A DNA stretch of 16,042 bases from JAUWCW01 sp030609125 [NCBI: Candidatus Rokuibacteriota bacterium]. GTDB lineage: Bacteria; JAUVQV01. Positions 1 to 5,971 of the stretch are shown here, piece by piece. Both the position numbers and the translations under genes were made by a program. The stretch spans positions 1-16,042 of the forward strand of contig JAUWCW010000016.1 in assembly GCA_030609125.1 (NCBI GenBank), given 5' to 3'. Every line of letters starts with the position of its first letter. The stretch's first letter is position 1. Under the pieces are notes generated by a model. That model was not told the origin of the DNA and searched no databases. It saw only the letters and a program-made list of their open reading frames with translations.

Positions 1-421
1 TTCGGGGGATCGGCAGGAGGCCCTGGTACACTACCTCAAGGCGATCCAGTCGAGGAGGGATTTCACCGACGCCCACACGAACCTGGGGATACTCTTTGAG
101 AGCATGGGTCGGACGGAAAAGGCCCTGACCGAGTACCTGAAGATCCTCAGCTCCACCCACACCAGGCCGGAAATATACATTTACCTCGGCCTGAACTACG
201 CCGCCAGGGGTTACGATTCGATGGCGGAGGAAACCATCAGGAAAGCGACCCTCGTGGAGTCGGGCCTGGCCGCTCCGTACTACTATCTCGCCCAGGCGCA
301 GGGGGAGGGACTCTCCGCGGGGGCCGCGGACTACTGGGAGCAGTTCATCGGCGCCGTGCGCAAGGACCCCAACCGGGCCTTCTGGATTCCCTACGCGGAG
401 AAGAAGCTGGGCCGGCGTTGA
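1..421 (+). CDS. TPR-repeat protein, 5'-truncated C-terminal part
   Basis: The reading frame is open from base 2, with no start codon needed before the window edge, so this is the C-terminal part (about 139 residues) of a longer protein. Helix pairs of tetratricopeptide type are visible: a Gly-x-x-x-x-Ala-x-x-Tyr-like unit near the left edge (ALVHYLKAI), then NLGILFESMGRTEKALTEYL, then YIYLGLNYAARGYDSMAEET, then a degenerate unit beginning APYYYLAQA. TPR units act as protein-protein scaffolds. No catalytic motif is visible and the N-terminus is missing, so neither partner nor location can be named. The methionine at 104 is internal to a TPR, not a start. It ends in TGA about 100 bp before the next gene. 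A TPR protein is well supported; its function is unknown. Confidence 0.8.
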   Translation, partial: SGDRQEALVHYLKAIQSRRDFTDAHTNLGILFESMGRTEKALTEYLKILSSTHTRPEIYIYLGLNYAARGYDSMAEETIRKATLVESGLAAPYYYLAQAQGEGLSAGAADYWEQFIGAVRKDPNRAFWIPYAEKKLGRR

Positions 422-466
422 GCCCCAAGTGGGGACAGCAGCGCGTGATCCCGACACACACGGGGC

Positions 467-496
467 TTGCCAAAGATCGCCCCTTTCCCTTATGAT
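467..496 (+). promoter_or_regulatory. sigma70-type promoter for the desulforedoxin-like gene
   Basis: TTGCCA (467-472) and TATGAT (491-496) are separated by 18 bp. Each box resembles the sigma70 consensus (5/6 for the -10). Transcription would start near 503, just upstream of the ribosome binding site AGGAGGG at 511-517. It may also serve the downstream heme operon, since the 56-bp gap at 794-849 shows no convincing promoter. The call is based on sequence only. Confidence 0.5.
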
Positions 497-523
497 CCGG
501 GAAACAACAGAGGAGGGTTTTGT

Positions 524-793
524 ATGGCTAAGAAGGGCAGCGCTCTGGTATGCATACCCTGCGGGCGGGAGATCCTTGTTACCGAGTCCGGCACGGCCTA
601 CAGTCAACTCTGGTGCTGTGGGGTGGTGATGGACCCGGCGGCCAAGCCCGCCGCGGCAGGCAGGAAGAAGCCGGCCGCCAAAAAAGCCCCGGCGAAGAAG
701 ACGGCGAAGAAAAAAGTCGCCGGGAAAAAGACTGCCAGGAAGAAAACCGCCAGGAAGGCCGCCGGAAAAACCGGCGGCAGGAAGAAAAAATAG
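524..793 (+). CDS. Desulforedoxin-like Fe(Cys)4 domain fused to a histone-H1-like Lys/Ala tail
   Basis: The product has 89 residues. ATG 524 is chosen because AGGAGGG (511-517) lies 6 bp upstream; a TTG at 467 in the same frame has no such site. Residues 8-36 match the desulforedoxin/desulfoferrodoxin N-terminal pattern: C10-x2-C13-G, a central Gly, then C31-C32-G and Met36. In that family four cysteines bind one iron in a rubredoxin-like site. The loop between cysteine pairs is 17 residues, against 15 in classical desulforedoxin. From about residue 38 the protein changes to Lys/Ala/Arg repeats (PAAKKAPAKKTAKKK and similar), like the tails of bacterial histone-H1-like proteins that bind DNA or RNA. 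There is no superoxide reductase (neelaredoxin) domain. Inference: a metal- or redox-responsive nucleic-acid-binding protein. The tail may instead only supply positive charge. Domain recognition is confident; the role is unknown. Confidence 0.8.
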   Translation: MAKKGSALVCIPCGREILVTESGTAYSQLWCCGVVMDPAAKPAAAGRKKPAAKKAPAKKTAKKKVAGKKTARKKTARKAAGKTGGRKKK

Positions 794-816
794 AAACCTG
801 AGAGAGGAAAGTACAG

Positions 817-843
817 CCCTCTCCGGCTTCGTGTCGGAGGGGG
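817..843 (+). promoter_or_regulatory. Hairpin covering the ribosome binding site of the radical SAM gene
   Basis: CCCTCTCCG (817-825) pairs with CGGAGGGGG (835-843) over 9 bp, with one G-U pair and a 9-nt loop. The 3' arm holds GGAGG, the only good Shine-Dalgarno sequence before the next gene. The stem could mask translation initiation or act as a weak terminator between the two genes. The T content after it (CTTTGTTT) is interrupted by CGCG, so a terminator role is less likely. Confidence 0.4.
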
Positions 844-849
844 CGCGCT

Positions 850-1935
850 TTGTTTATGCCTGAAAAATTTCTCCCAAAATGGATCGCCTGGGAGGTGACC
901 CAGCGCTGCAACCTGCGCTGCATTCACTGCCGCGCCTCTTCGGAAGACACGTCGGCCGAGGGGGACTTCACCACCGAAGAGGCCTTCAGCCTCCTGGACG
1001 ACATAGCCGAGCTTTCCAAGCCCGTCGTCGTCCTCTCCGGAGGCGAGCCCCTCCTGCGGCGGGACGTCTTCGACATAGCCGCCCACGGCACCGCCCTCGG
1101 CCTGCGCATGTGCATGGCCACCAACGGCGTGCTCATCGACGACGAGGTCTGCGAGGGAATGAAAAAGAGCGGGATCCGCATGGTCTCACTATCCCTCGAC
1201 GGGTCCACCGCCGAAATTCACGACAACTTCCGCCAGCAGCCCGGCGCCTTCGAGGGAACGCTTCGGGGTATTGATTTCCTCAAGAAGCACGGCATCCCCT
1301 TCCTCATCAACTCGTCCTTCACCAAGCGCAACCAGGAGGACATCGGAAACATCTTCCGTCTCGCCAAATCCCTGGGCGCCACGGCGTGGTACATGTTCAT
1401 GATCGTACCCACCGGCAGGGGCGAAGACATCTTCGAGGAGTTGATCCCCAAGGAGGACTACGAGGAGATCCTCAAGTGGCACTACGAAATGGAAAAGAAC
1501 GAGGACGCCATTCTCGTCCGGCCCACCTGCGCTCCCCATTACTACCGGGTGGTCCCCCAGATGGCCAAGGCGGAAGGGAAGAAATTCAAGCGCCGCTCTC
1601 TCACCTTCTCCACCGGCGGCGGCAAGGGGTGCATCGCCGCCCAGAGCATCTGCCTCATCGACGCCTTCGGGGACGTGAAGCCCTGCTCCTACTTCCCCCT
1701 CTCCGCCGGCAACGTGAAGGAAACCCCCTTTCGCGAGATCTGGGAGAAGTCTTCCCTCTTCCAGGAACTGCGCGACTTCGACGGCTACAAGGGCCGGTGC
1801 GGCTCCTGTGAGTATCTGAGGGTCTGCGGAGGCTGCCGGGCCAGGGCCTACGCCGTCACCGGCGATTACCTGGAAGAAGAGCCGTTCTGCACTTACGTCC
1901 CCTTCCGCATGCGAAGGAAGCTGGAAAAAACCTGA
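850..1935 (+). CDS. Radical SAM/SPASM enzyme of the NirJ/AhbC/AhbD heme-biosynthesis family
   Basis: The 361-residue product has the radical SAM cluster C20-x3-C24-x2-C27 within [14 protein letters not shown]. An SGGEP motif at about 64-68 is the SAM-binding GGE. The C-terminal region (about 264-350) carries a SPASM-like set of cysteines, including [20 protein letters not shown] and a last FC. The [22 protein letters not shown] pattern and the PTCAPHYYR segment are typical of heme d1/alternative heme enzymes: NirJ, AhbC (didecarboxysiroheme deacetylase) and AhbD (heme b synthase, which decarboxylates iron-coproporphyrin III). I cannot fix the subfamily by eye. It directly precedes hemE, hemH and hemG with 34 bp to hemE. 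TTG 850 is preferred because it sits 9 nt after GGAGG (836-840); ATG 856, two codons in, is the alternative. The substrate is inferred to be a porphyrin. Confidence 0.85.
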   Translation: MFMPEKFLPKWIAWEVTQRCNLRCIHCRASSEDTSAEGDFTTEEAFSLLDDIAELSKPVVVLSGGEPLLRRDVFDIAAHGTALGLRMCMATNGVLIDDEVCEGMKKSGIRMVSLSLDGSTAEIHDNFRQQPGAFEGTLRGIDFLKKHGIPFLINSSFTKRNQEDIGNIFRLAKSLGATAWYMFMIVPTGRGEDIFEELIPKEDYEEILKWHYEMEKNEDAILVRPTCAPHYYRVVPQMAKAEGKKFKRRSLTFSTGGGKGCIAAQSICLIDAFGDVKPCSYFPLSAGNVKETPFREIWEKSSLFQELRDFDGYKGRCGSCEYLRVCGGCRARAYAVTGDYLEEEPFCTYVPFRMRRKLEKT

Positions 1936-1969
1936 TCGCTCAGCGACGCACCACCCAAGGAGAAAACAC

Positions 1970-3001
1970 GTGAGCACACCTCTTTTCATCAAGGCCTGCC
2001 GGGGCCAGAAAGTCCCCCGGACCCCGGTATGGATCATGCGCCAGGCAGGGCGCTACCAGCCAACTTACAGGGCCATGCGCCGACGCTACAGCTTTATGGA
2101 ACTCTGCAAGGAGCCCGAGCTCTCGGCCAGGGTCACCCTCCGGGCCGTGTCGGACCTGGGCGTGGACGCGGCGATCCTCTTTTCCGACATTCTCATTCCC
2201 GTGGAGGCCATGGGCGTGCCGGTGGAATTCACCGAAAACCGGGGTCCCGTTCTCACCCGGCCCGTACGCAATACCCGCGACGTGAACCGCCTCCGCGTCC
2301 CCGAGCCGGAAGAGGCCATGCCCTTCACCGCCGAGGCCTTGCGACTCATCCGGGAGAGGCTCGACCCCTCGGTGGCGCTCATTGGTTTCTGCGGGGCACC
2401 GTGGACCCTCGCCTCCTACATGGTCGAGGGAAGCGGATCCAAGAGCTACATCCTCATCAAGGAAATGATGTTCCAGCGGCCCGATCTTTTCAAGAAATTC
2501 ATGGACAAGATCACCGCCACGGTGACGGAATACCTCCTTTACCAAGTCAGCGCCGGCGCCGAAGCGATCCAGCTCTTCGACTCGTGGGCGGGAGCTCTTT
2601 CACCGCAGGACTACAGGAAATTCGCCGCACCCTGGTCAAAGAAAATCATCAAGGCGGTGAAGAAGACCGGTGTCCCCGTCATCCACTTTGTCTTCAACGG
2701 CAGCGGCCTCCTGGAGATCGTCAAGGAGACCGGGGCCGACGTGGTCGGCCTCGACTGGAGGACCGACATCGACGTGGCCCGCAAGCGCCTCGGCAGAAAG
2801 ACGGCTGTCCAGGGGAACCTCGATCCCTGCGCCCTCTTCCTCCCCGAAAAGGAGATCCGCCGCAGGACGCGGGAGGTTCTCCGGGCCAACGCGAGTGCGC
2901 CGGGCCACATCTTCAATCTCGGGCACGGTATCCTGCCGCCGACGAAGGTCTCCGCCGCCCGGACCATGGTCGAGGAAGTCCACCGCTTTCGTCTGAAATA
3001 G
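1970..3001 (+). CDS. hemE: Uroporphyrinogen decarboxylase
   Basis: HemE removes the four acetate carboxyls of uroporphyrinogen III to give coproporphyrinogen III in the cytoplasm, without a cofactor. The 343-residue length is normal for the family. The signature RQAGRY lies at residues 24-29, and the substrate-coordinating Asp is at 73 in ILFSDILIP. Later landmarks are GAPWTLASYMVEG (about 140-152), FDSWAG (about 203), and a C-terminal GNLDP...FNLGHGI pair. The GTG start at 1970 is supported by AAGGAG at 1957-1962, 7 nt upstream. The stop codon is followed at once by the hemH ATG, so hemE and hemH are probably translationally coupled. There are no missing key residues. In both the protoporphyrin and the coproporphyrin pathways its product feeds the next enzymes. 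Confidence 0.96.
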   Translation: MSTPLFIKACRGQKVPRTPVWIMRQAGRYQPTYRAMRRRYSFMELCKEPELSARVTLRAVSDLGVDAAILFSDILIPVEAMGVPVEFTENRGPVLTRPVRNTRDVNRLRVPEPEEAMPFTAEALRLIRERLDPSVALIGFCGAPWTLASYMVEGSGSKSYILIKEMMFQRPDLFKKFMDKITATVTEYLLYQVSAGAEAIQLFDSWAGALSPQDYRKFAAPWSKKIIKAVKKTGVPVIHFVFNGSGLLEIVKETGADVVGLDWRTDIDVARKRLGRKTAVQGNLDPCALFLPEKEIRRRTREVLRANASAPGHIFNLGHGILPPTKVSAARTMVEEVHRFRLK

Positions 3002-3988
3002 ATGTTGACCGCGGCGAAGCCCTCGGCGGTTATCCTCCTCAATATGGGGGGGCCCGATTCGGAAGAGGCGGTGGAACCGTTTCTTGCCAACCTCTTCTCC
3101 GATCCCGCCATTCTTCCCCTCCCCCTGCCCGGCGTCTTCCGCGGCGTCCTGGCGCGTTTCATCGCCCGCAAGCGGGCCGCCAAGGTGCGGCCCAGGTACA
3201 GGGCCCTGGGAGGGAAGTCCCCCCAGCTGGACATAACCGCCCGCCAGGCGGAGGAGTTGGAGAAGGTCCTGCGGGCCGATGGGGACTGGAGGGTTCGCTG
3301 TGCCATGAGGTACTGGCATCCCCGGGCCGAAGACGTGATGGACAAGATCCTTTCCGACCGCCCCGGCGAACTGGTGGTAGTCTCGCTCTATCCCCACTAC
3401 TCAAAGGCGGTCGGCGGATCGAGTCTGAAGGAGATCCGGGAAATCGTCGGGAGACGCTGCCCCGACCTGTCAGTCCGGTACGTGGAGGAGTTTCACAGCC
3501 ACCCTCTCTTCATCAGGGCCCACGCCGACCGGATCGCGGCGGCTCTCGCGGAGTTCCCCCACGAGGGGCGCGACACCTTTGTCCTCTTTTCCGCCCACAA
3601 TCTCCCGGAGAAGCTTATCCGTCAGGGCGACCCTTACCTGGACCAGGTGCAGGCCACCGTGGACGCCCTCCTCCCCGCCATCGGCGAGCGCCCCTGGAAG
3701 CTCGCCTTCCAGAGCCGGTCCGGTCCGGTGCGCTGGCTGGAACCTGAAACCCTCGACGCCCTGCGCGAACTCGCCGCCGGGGGGCAAAAGGAGGTCCTTC
3801 TCGTTCCTCTCAGCTTCGTCTGCGACCAGATCGAGACCCTTTACGAAATCGACGGGTACTACACGGAGGAGGCCCACCGGCTGGGCATCGAAATCTTCCG
3901 TCGCACCTCGGCCTTCAACGCTTCGCCGGACTTCATAGCCCAGCTGCGGGCCTTGGCCCTGGAAGGCGCGGAGGGGGACGCACCGTGA
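3002..3988 (+). CDS. hemH: Ferrochelatase (protoporphyrin or coproporphyrin type)
   Basis: This enzyme inserts ferrous iron into a porphyrin. The 328 residues contain the N-terminal LLNMGGPDS, the catalytic His199 in FSAHNLPEK followed by GDPY, FQSRSGPVRWLEP (237-248), and the metal-site Glu278 in SFVCDQIETLYEID. The usual Ser-Asp-His before the Glu is Cys-Asp-Gln here. This position varies (E. coli differs too), so activity should not be affected. No C-terminal transmembrane segment or [2Fe-2S] extension is seen. The ATG touches the hemE stop and has no near Shine-Dalgarno, which implies translational coupling. Ferrochelatase is certain. Whether it uses protoporphyrin IX or coproporphyrin III (CpfC) cannot be read by eye, and it matters for the pathway hypothesis. 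Confidence 0.95.
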   Translation: MLTAAKPSAVILLNMGGPDSEEAVEPFLANLFSDPAILPLPLPGVFRGVLARFIARKRAAKVRPRYRALGGKSPQLDITARQAEELEKVLRADGDWRVRCAMRYWHPRAEDVMDKILSDRPGELVVVSLYPHYSKAVGGSSLKEIREIVGRRCPDLSVRYVEEFHSHPLFIRAHADRIAAALAEFPHEGRDTFVLFSAHNLPEKLIRQGDPYLDQVQATVDALLPAIGERPWKLAFQSRSGPVRWLEPETLDALRELAAGGQKEVLLVPLSFVCDQIETLYEIDGYYTEEAHRLGIEIFRRTSAFNASPDFIAQLRALALEGAEGDAP

Positions 3989-4019
3989 TCGTCGCCGACA
4001 GCCATCCGGAGATCCGCCC

Positions 4020-5450
4020 GTGACGAGGCGCGTCGCTGTCGTGGGCGGAGGGCTTTCCGGCCTGGCCGTTTCTTTTTCTCTTCTTCGCAGGGCGGAGCGG
4101 GACGGTCTCGGCATCGACCTGTCGCTCTGGGAGTCGGAGACGCGCCTCGGCGGAAAGATCGCCACTCTCTCCCGCGAGGGTTTCCGCTGCGAGACGGGGC
4201 CGAACGGCTTTCTCGACAACGTCCCCCAGACCATGGAGATGGTGGAGGAGCTCGGCCTCGGGGACCGCCTCCTCAGAAGCAGCGACGCCGCCCGCCGCCG
4301 CTACATCTTCTCCGGCGGCAGGCTCCGTGCGCTGCCGGAAGGCCCCGCCGCTTTCCTCCGCTCCGACCTTCTCTCCCTGAGAGGGCGGCTGCGCATCGTC
4401 GGCGAGTACTTCGTCCCCCCCAGGAAGGAAGCGGCCGACGGGGAGGACGAGACCGTGGCGTCCTTCATCCGCCGCCGACTCGGAGAGGAGGCGCTGCAGA
4501 AGCTGATAGATCCCATGACCTCGGGTATCTATGCCGGAGATCCGGAGACGATGAGCATGGCGTCCTGCTTCCCCCGCGTGGTGGCCCTGGAGCGGCAGTA
4601 CGGAGGGATGATCCGGGGGATGATCGCCAAGCAGAAAGAGGCCCGCGCCGCCGGACAGAAGAGAGCGGCCGGCGCCGGTCCGGGGGGCACGCTCATGTCC
4701 TTTGAGAACGGGCTCCAGGAGATGATCGACACTCTCGCGGCCGTCCTCGGCGACCGCCGGCACACGGGTGCGCCGGTGCGAAGCCTCACGGTCACGGGAG
4801 AGGGAAAGGACCGGCAGTACGAGCTCGCCTTCGCCGACGGGAGCAAGGTTTCGGCGGATGCGGTCATCCTCGCGGTTCCGGCCTACGAAGCGGCGAGGAT
4901 ACTTGAAGGGGCTGCTTCCGAAGCCGCCGAGCGGCTGCGGGACATTCCGTACTCCGCCGTCTCCATAGTCCACTGCGGCTACGACATGAAGAACACCGGC
5001 CGTGACCTCGACGGCTTCGGCTTTCTGATCCCTCACGCCGAGAAGAGGCGTATACTCGGATCACTCTGGACATCGAGCATCTTCCGGAACAGGGCGCCTG
5101 CAGGCAAGACCCTGCTCACCATCATGGTAGGGGGCGCCCGCGACCCCCGTACACCCCTCCTCGACGAGGCGGAGCTTCACCGCGTTGTGCAGTCCGAGCT
5201 TCGGGCAACAATGAACCAGCAGGCCCCGCCGGACTTCTCACGCATCACCCGCTGGGAGAAGGCGATCCCTCAATACCTTGTCGGTCACGAGAAGTGCCTC
5301 AGGGAGATCGAGGAGCGCACGCGCAGACTACCGGGTCTCTTTCTGATCGGGAATGCGTACCGGGGAATAGGCTTCAACGACTGCATAAAGGCCGCCCTTC
5401 AGATCGCCCCCCGTGTCATCGAGCACATTAGCAGCACTTCCCCACTTTAG
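4020..5450 (+). CDS. hemG: HemY-type FAD protoporphyrinogen/coproporphyrinogen oxidase
   Basis: A 476-residue flavoprotein that oxidises a porphyrinogen to a porphyrin by removing six electrons. The FAD dinucleotide fold is at the N-terminus (G9-G-G-L-S-G14, then E38 and RLGGK 42-46). ETGPNGFLDN follows, then the family marker GIYAGDPETMSM (about 169-180) and YGGMIRGMI. The C-terminal FAD motif is LFLIGNAYRGIGFNDC. It is related to HemY/CgoX and unlike the small flavodoxin HemG of E. coli; many databases still label the family hemG or hemY. The GTG at 4020 has GGAG at 4008-4011, 8 nt upstream, and lies 31 bp after hemH. Characterised HemY enzymes use oxygen, so an anaerobic host would need another electron acceptor. 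Protoporphyrinogen and coproporphyrinogen specificity cannot be separated here. Confidence 0.93.
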   Translation: MTRRVAVVGGGLSGLAVSFSLLRRAERDGLGIDLSLWESETRLGGKIATLSREGFRCETGPNGFLDNVPQTMEMVEELGLGDRLLRSSDAARRRYIFSGGRLRALPEGPAAFLRSDLLSLRGRLRIVGEYFVPPRKEAADGEDETVASFIRRRLGEEALQKLIDPMTSGIYAGDPETMSMASCFPRVVALERQYGGMIRGMIAKQKEARAAGQKRAAGAGPGGTLMSFENGLQEMIDTLAAVLGDRRHTGAPVRSLTVTGEGKDRQYELAFADGSKVSADAVILAVPAYEAARILEGAASEAAERLRDIPYSAVSIVHCGYDMKNTGRDLDGFGFLIPHAEKRRILGSLWTSSIFRNRAPAGKTLLTIMVGGARDPRTPLLDEAELHRVVQSELRATMNQQAPPDFSRITRWEKAIPQYLVGHEKCLREIEERTRRLPGLFLIGNAYRGIGFNDCIKAALQIAPRVIEHISSTSPL

Positions 5451-5537
5451 CGTCTTATTCTTCCACATTCTGGCACTAATATTCTCTCTGCGCTGTCATT
5501 TTGCTCGTTTTCTGCCTGACACATCCCACCTCGCTGC

Positions 5538-5577
5538 AAATCCTTTCGGCTATCCAGGGTCAGGAAGAAAGGATTTT
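5538..5577 (+). terminator. Possible terminator after the heme operon
   Basis: AAATCCTTTC (5538-5547) and GAAAGGATTT (5567-5576) are perfect 10-bp inverted repeats around a 19-nt loop, ending in TTTT. The stem is A+T-rich and the loop is long, so it is weak as an intrinsic terminator. Its position, 88 bp past the hemG stop, suits that role. It could also be a palindromic protein-binding site. Confidence 0.4.
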
Positions 5578-5651
5578 CTCCGGACGGCAGTCTGGCAACC
5601 AACAAGACAGTCTCCTTCCGCCAACGCTGCCGTTCACCTTTCTTGTGGTTA

Positions 5652-5827
5652 GCCCGGATATTTCATGAGCCATCTGCTGCGAGCGCGGAGATCACGCAAT
5701 CTCAAGGTCTTTTCTTGTCTCGCGACCTTGCTGTGCTCCAGCACAGCTTCACCCGCGCAACTGCGCAAAGCCCTTGATCTTACGTAATCTCCACGCTCTC
5801 GCAACGAAGTTCATGAAATATCCGGGC
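5652..5827. repeat. MITE-like palindromic element with perfect 17-bp terminal inverted repeats
   Basis: GCCCGGATATTTCATGA (5652-5668) is repeated exactly in inverted orientation at 5811-5827. Inside, the symmetry continues imperfectly: TGCGAG-CG-GGAGAT-ACG in the left arm (from about 5677) matches the complement of the right arm (about 5773-5806). Three smaller hairpins fill the centre: AAGGTC/GACCTT (5704-5709/5724-5729), GCTGTGCT/AGCACAGC (5730-5737/5740-5747, 2-nt loop) and GCGCA/TGCGC (5755-5759/5762-5766). No ORF lies inside. Size, terminal repeats and lack of coding capacity fit a non-autonomous transposable element or a large extragenic palindrome. No clear target-site duplication flanks it (GTTA on the left, AAAA on the right). 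Confidence 0.65.
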
Positions 5828-5843
5828 AAAAGAGGCGGGGAAG

Positions 5844-5872
5844 TTGTATTATTAGCTTAGTTTTGATAGTGT
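5844..5872 (+). promoter_or_regulatory. Weak candidate promoter for the regulator operon
   Basis: TTGTAT (5844-5849) and TAGTGT (5867-5872) have a 17-bp spacer inside a short A+T-rich patch just after the MITE-like element. The -10 box is a poor match (3/6), so this is tentative. If real, the transcript would carry a leader of about 90 nt. Confidence 0.28.
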
Positions 5873-5904
5873 AAACGCTGGTAGCATGTTCCTGGAAGGT
5901 GTAT

Positions 5905-5960
5905 ACCGGCTGACCATCGACAGAGTGGGTCGGGAGCCGGGAGGGCTCCCTGGAACCGGC
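5905..5960 (+). promoter_or_regulatory. Folded leader upstream of the NtrC-like regulator
   Basis: The leader contains GACC/GGTC (5912-5915/5928-5931) followed directly by a strong hairpin GGGAGCC/GGCTCCC (5932-5938/5944-5950, 5-nt loop). Two CCGG tracts flank them (5906-5909 and 5956-5959). The ribosome binding region GAGAGGA (5961-5967) sits just after the structure. I compared it mentally with common riboswitch classes (c-di-GMP-I, SAM, glycine, THF, guanidine) and found no convincing match. Confidence 0.35.
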
Positions 5961-5971
5961 GAGAGGAAAAC

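Larger units (their letters stand above)
5451..5971. other. Gene-free spacer between the heme operon and the regulator
   Basis: These 521 bases hold no ORF that looks coding. The left part (5451-5651) is visibly richer in A+T than the flanking genes and contains one 10-bp inverted repeat. The middle holds the 176-bp MITE-like element. The right part holds a possible promoter and a folded leader. The change in composition fits inserted or non-coding DNA. Confidence 0.7.

Noticed and set aside
467-793. Longer TTG-started version of the desulforedoxin-like gene
   Set aside because: The upstream extension overlaps the promoter and the ribosome binding site AGGAGGG at 511-517 points to ATG 524.
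2029-3747. A 572-codon plus-strand open frame across hemE and hemH
   Set aside because: It lies in another frame of two clearly recognised enzymes and its product is low-complexity Arg/Gly/Pro-rich, typical of high-GC shadow frames.
5471-5485. Sigma54 promoter (TGGCAC at -24)
   Set aside because: The -12 box reads TTCT instead of TTGC, and no gene follows at a suitable distance.
5905-5960. Known riboswitch class
   Set aside because: The stems and loops do not match the conserved cores of classes I can recall, so only a structured leader is reported.
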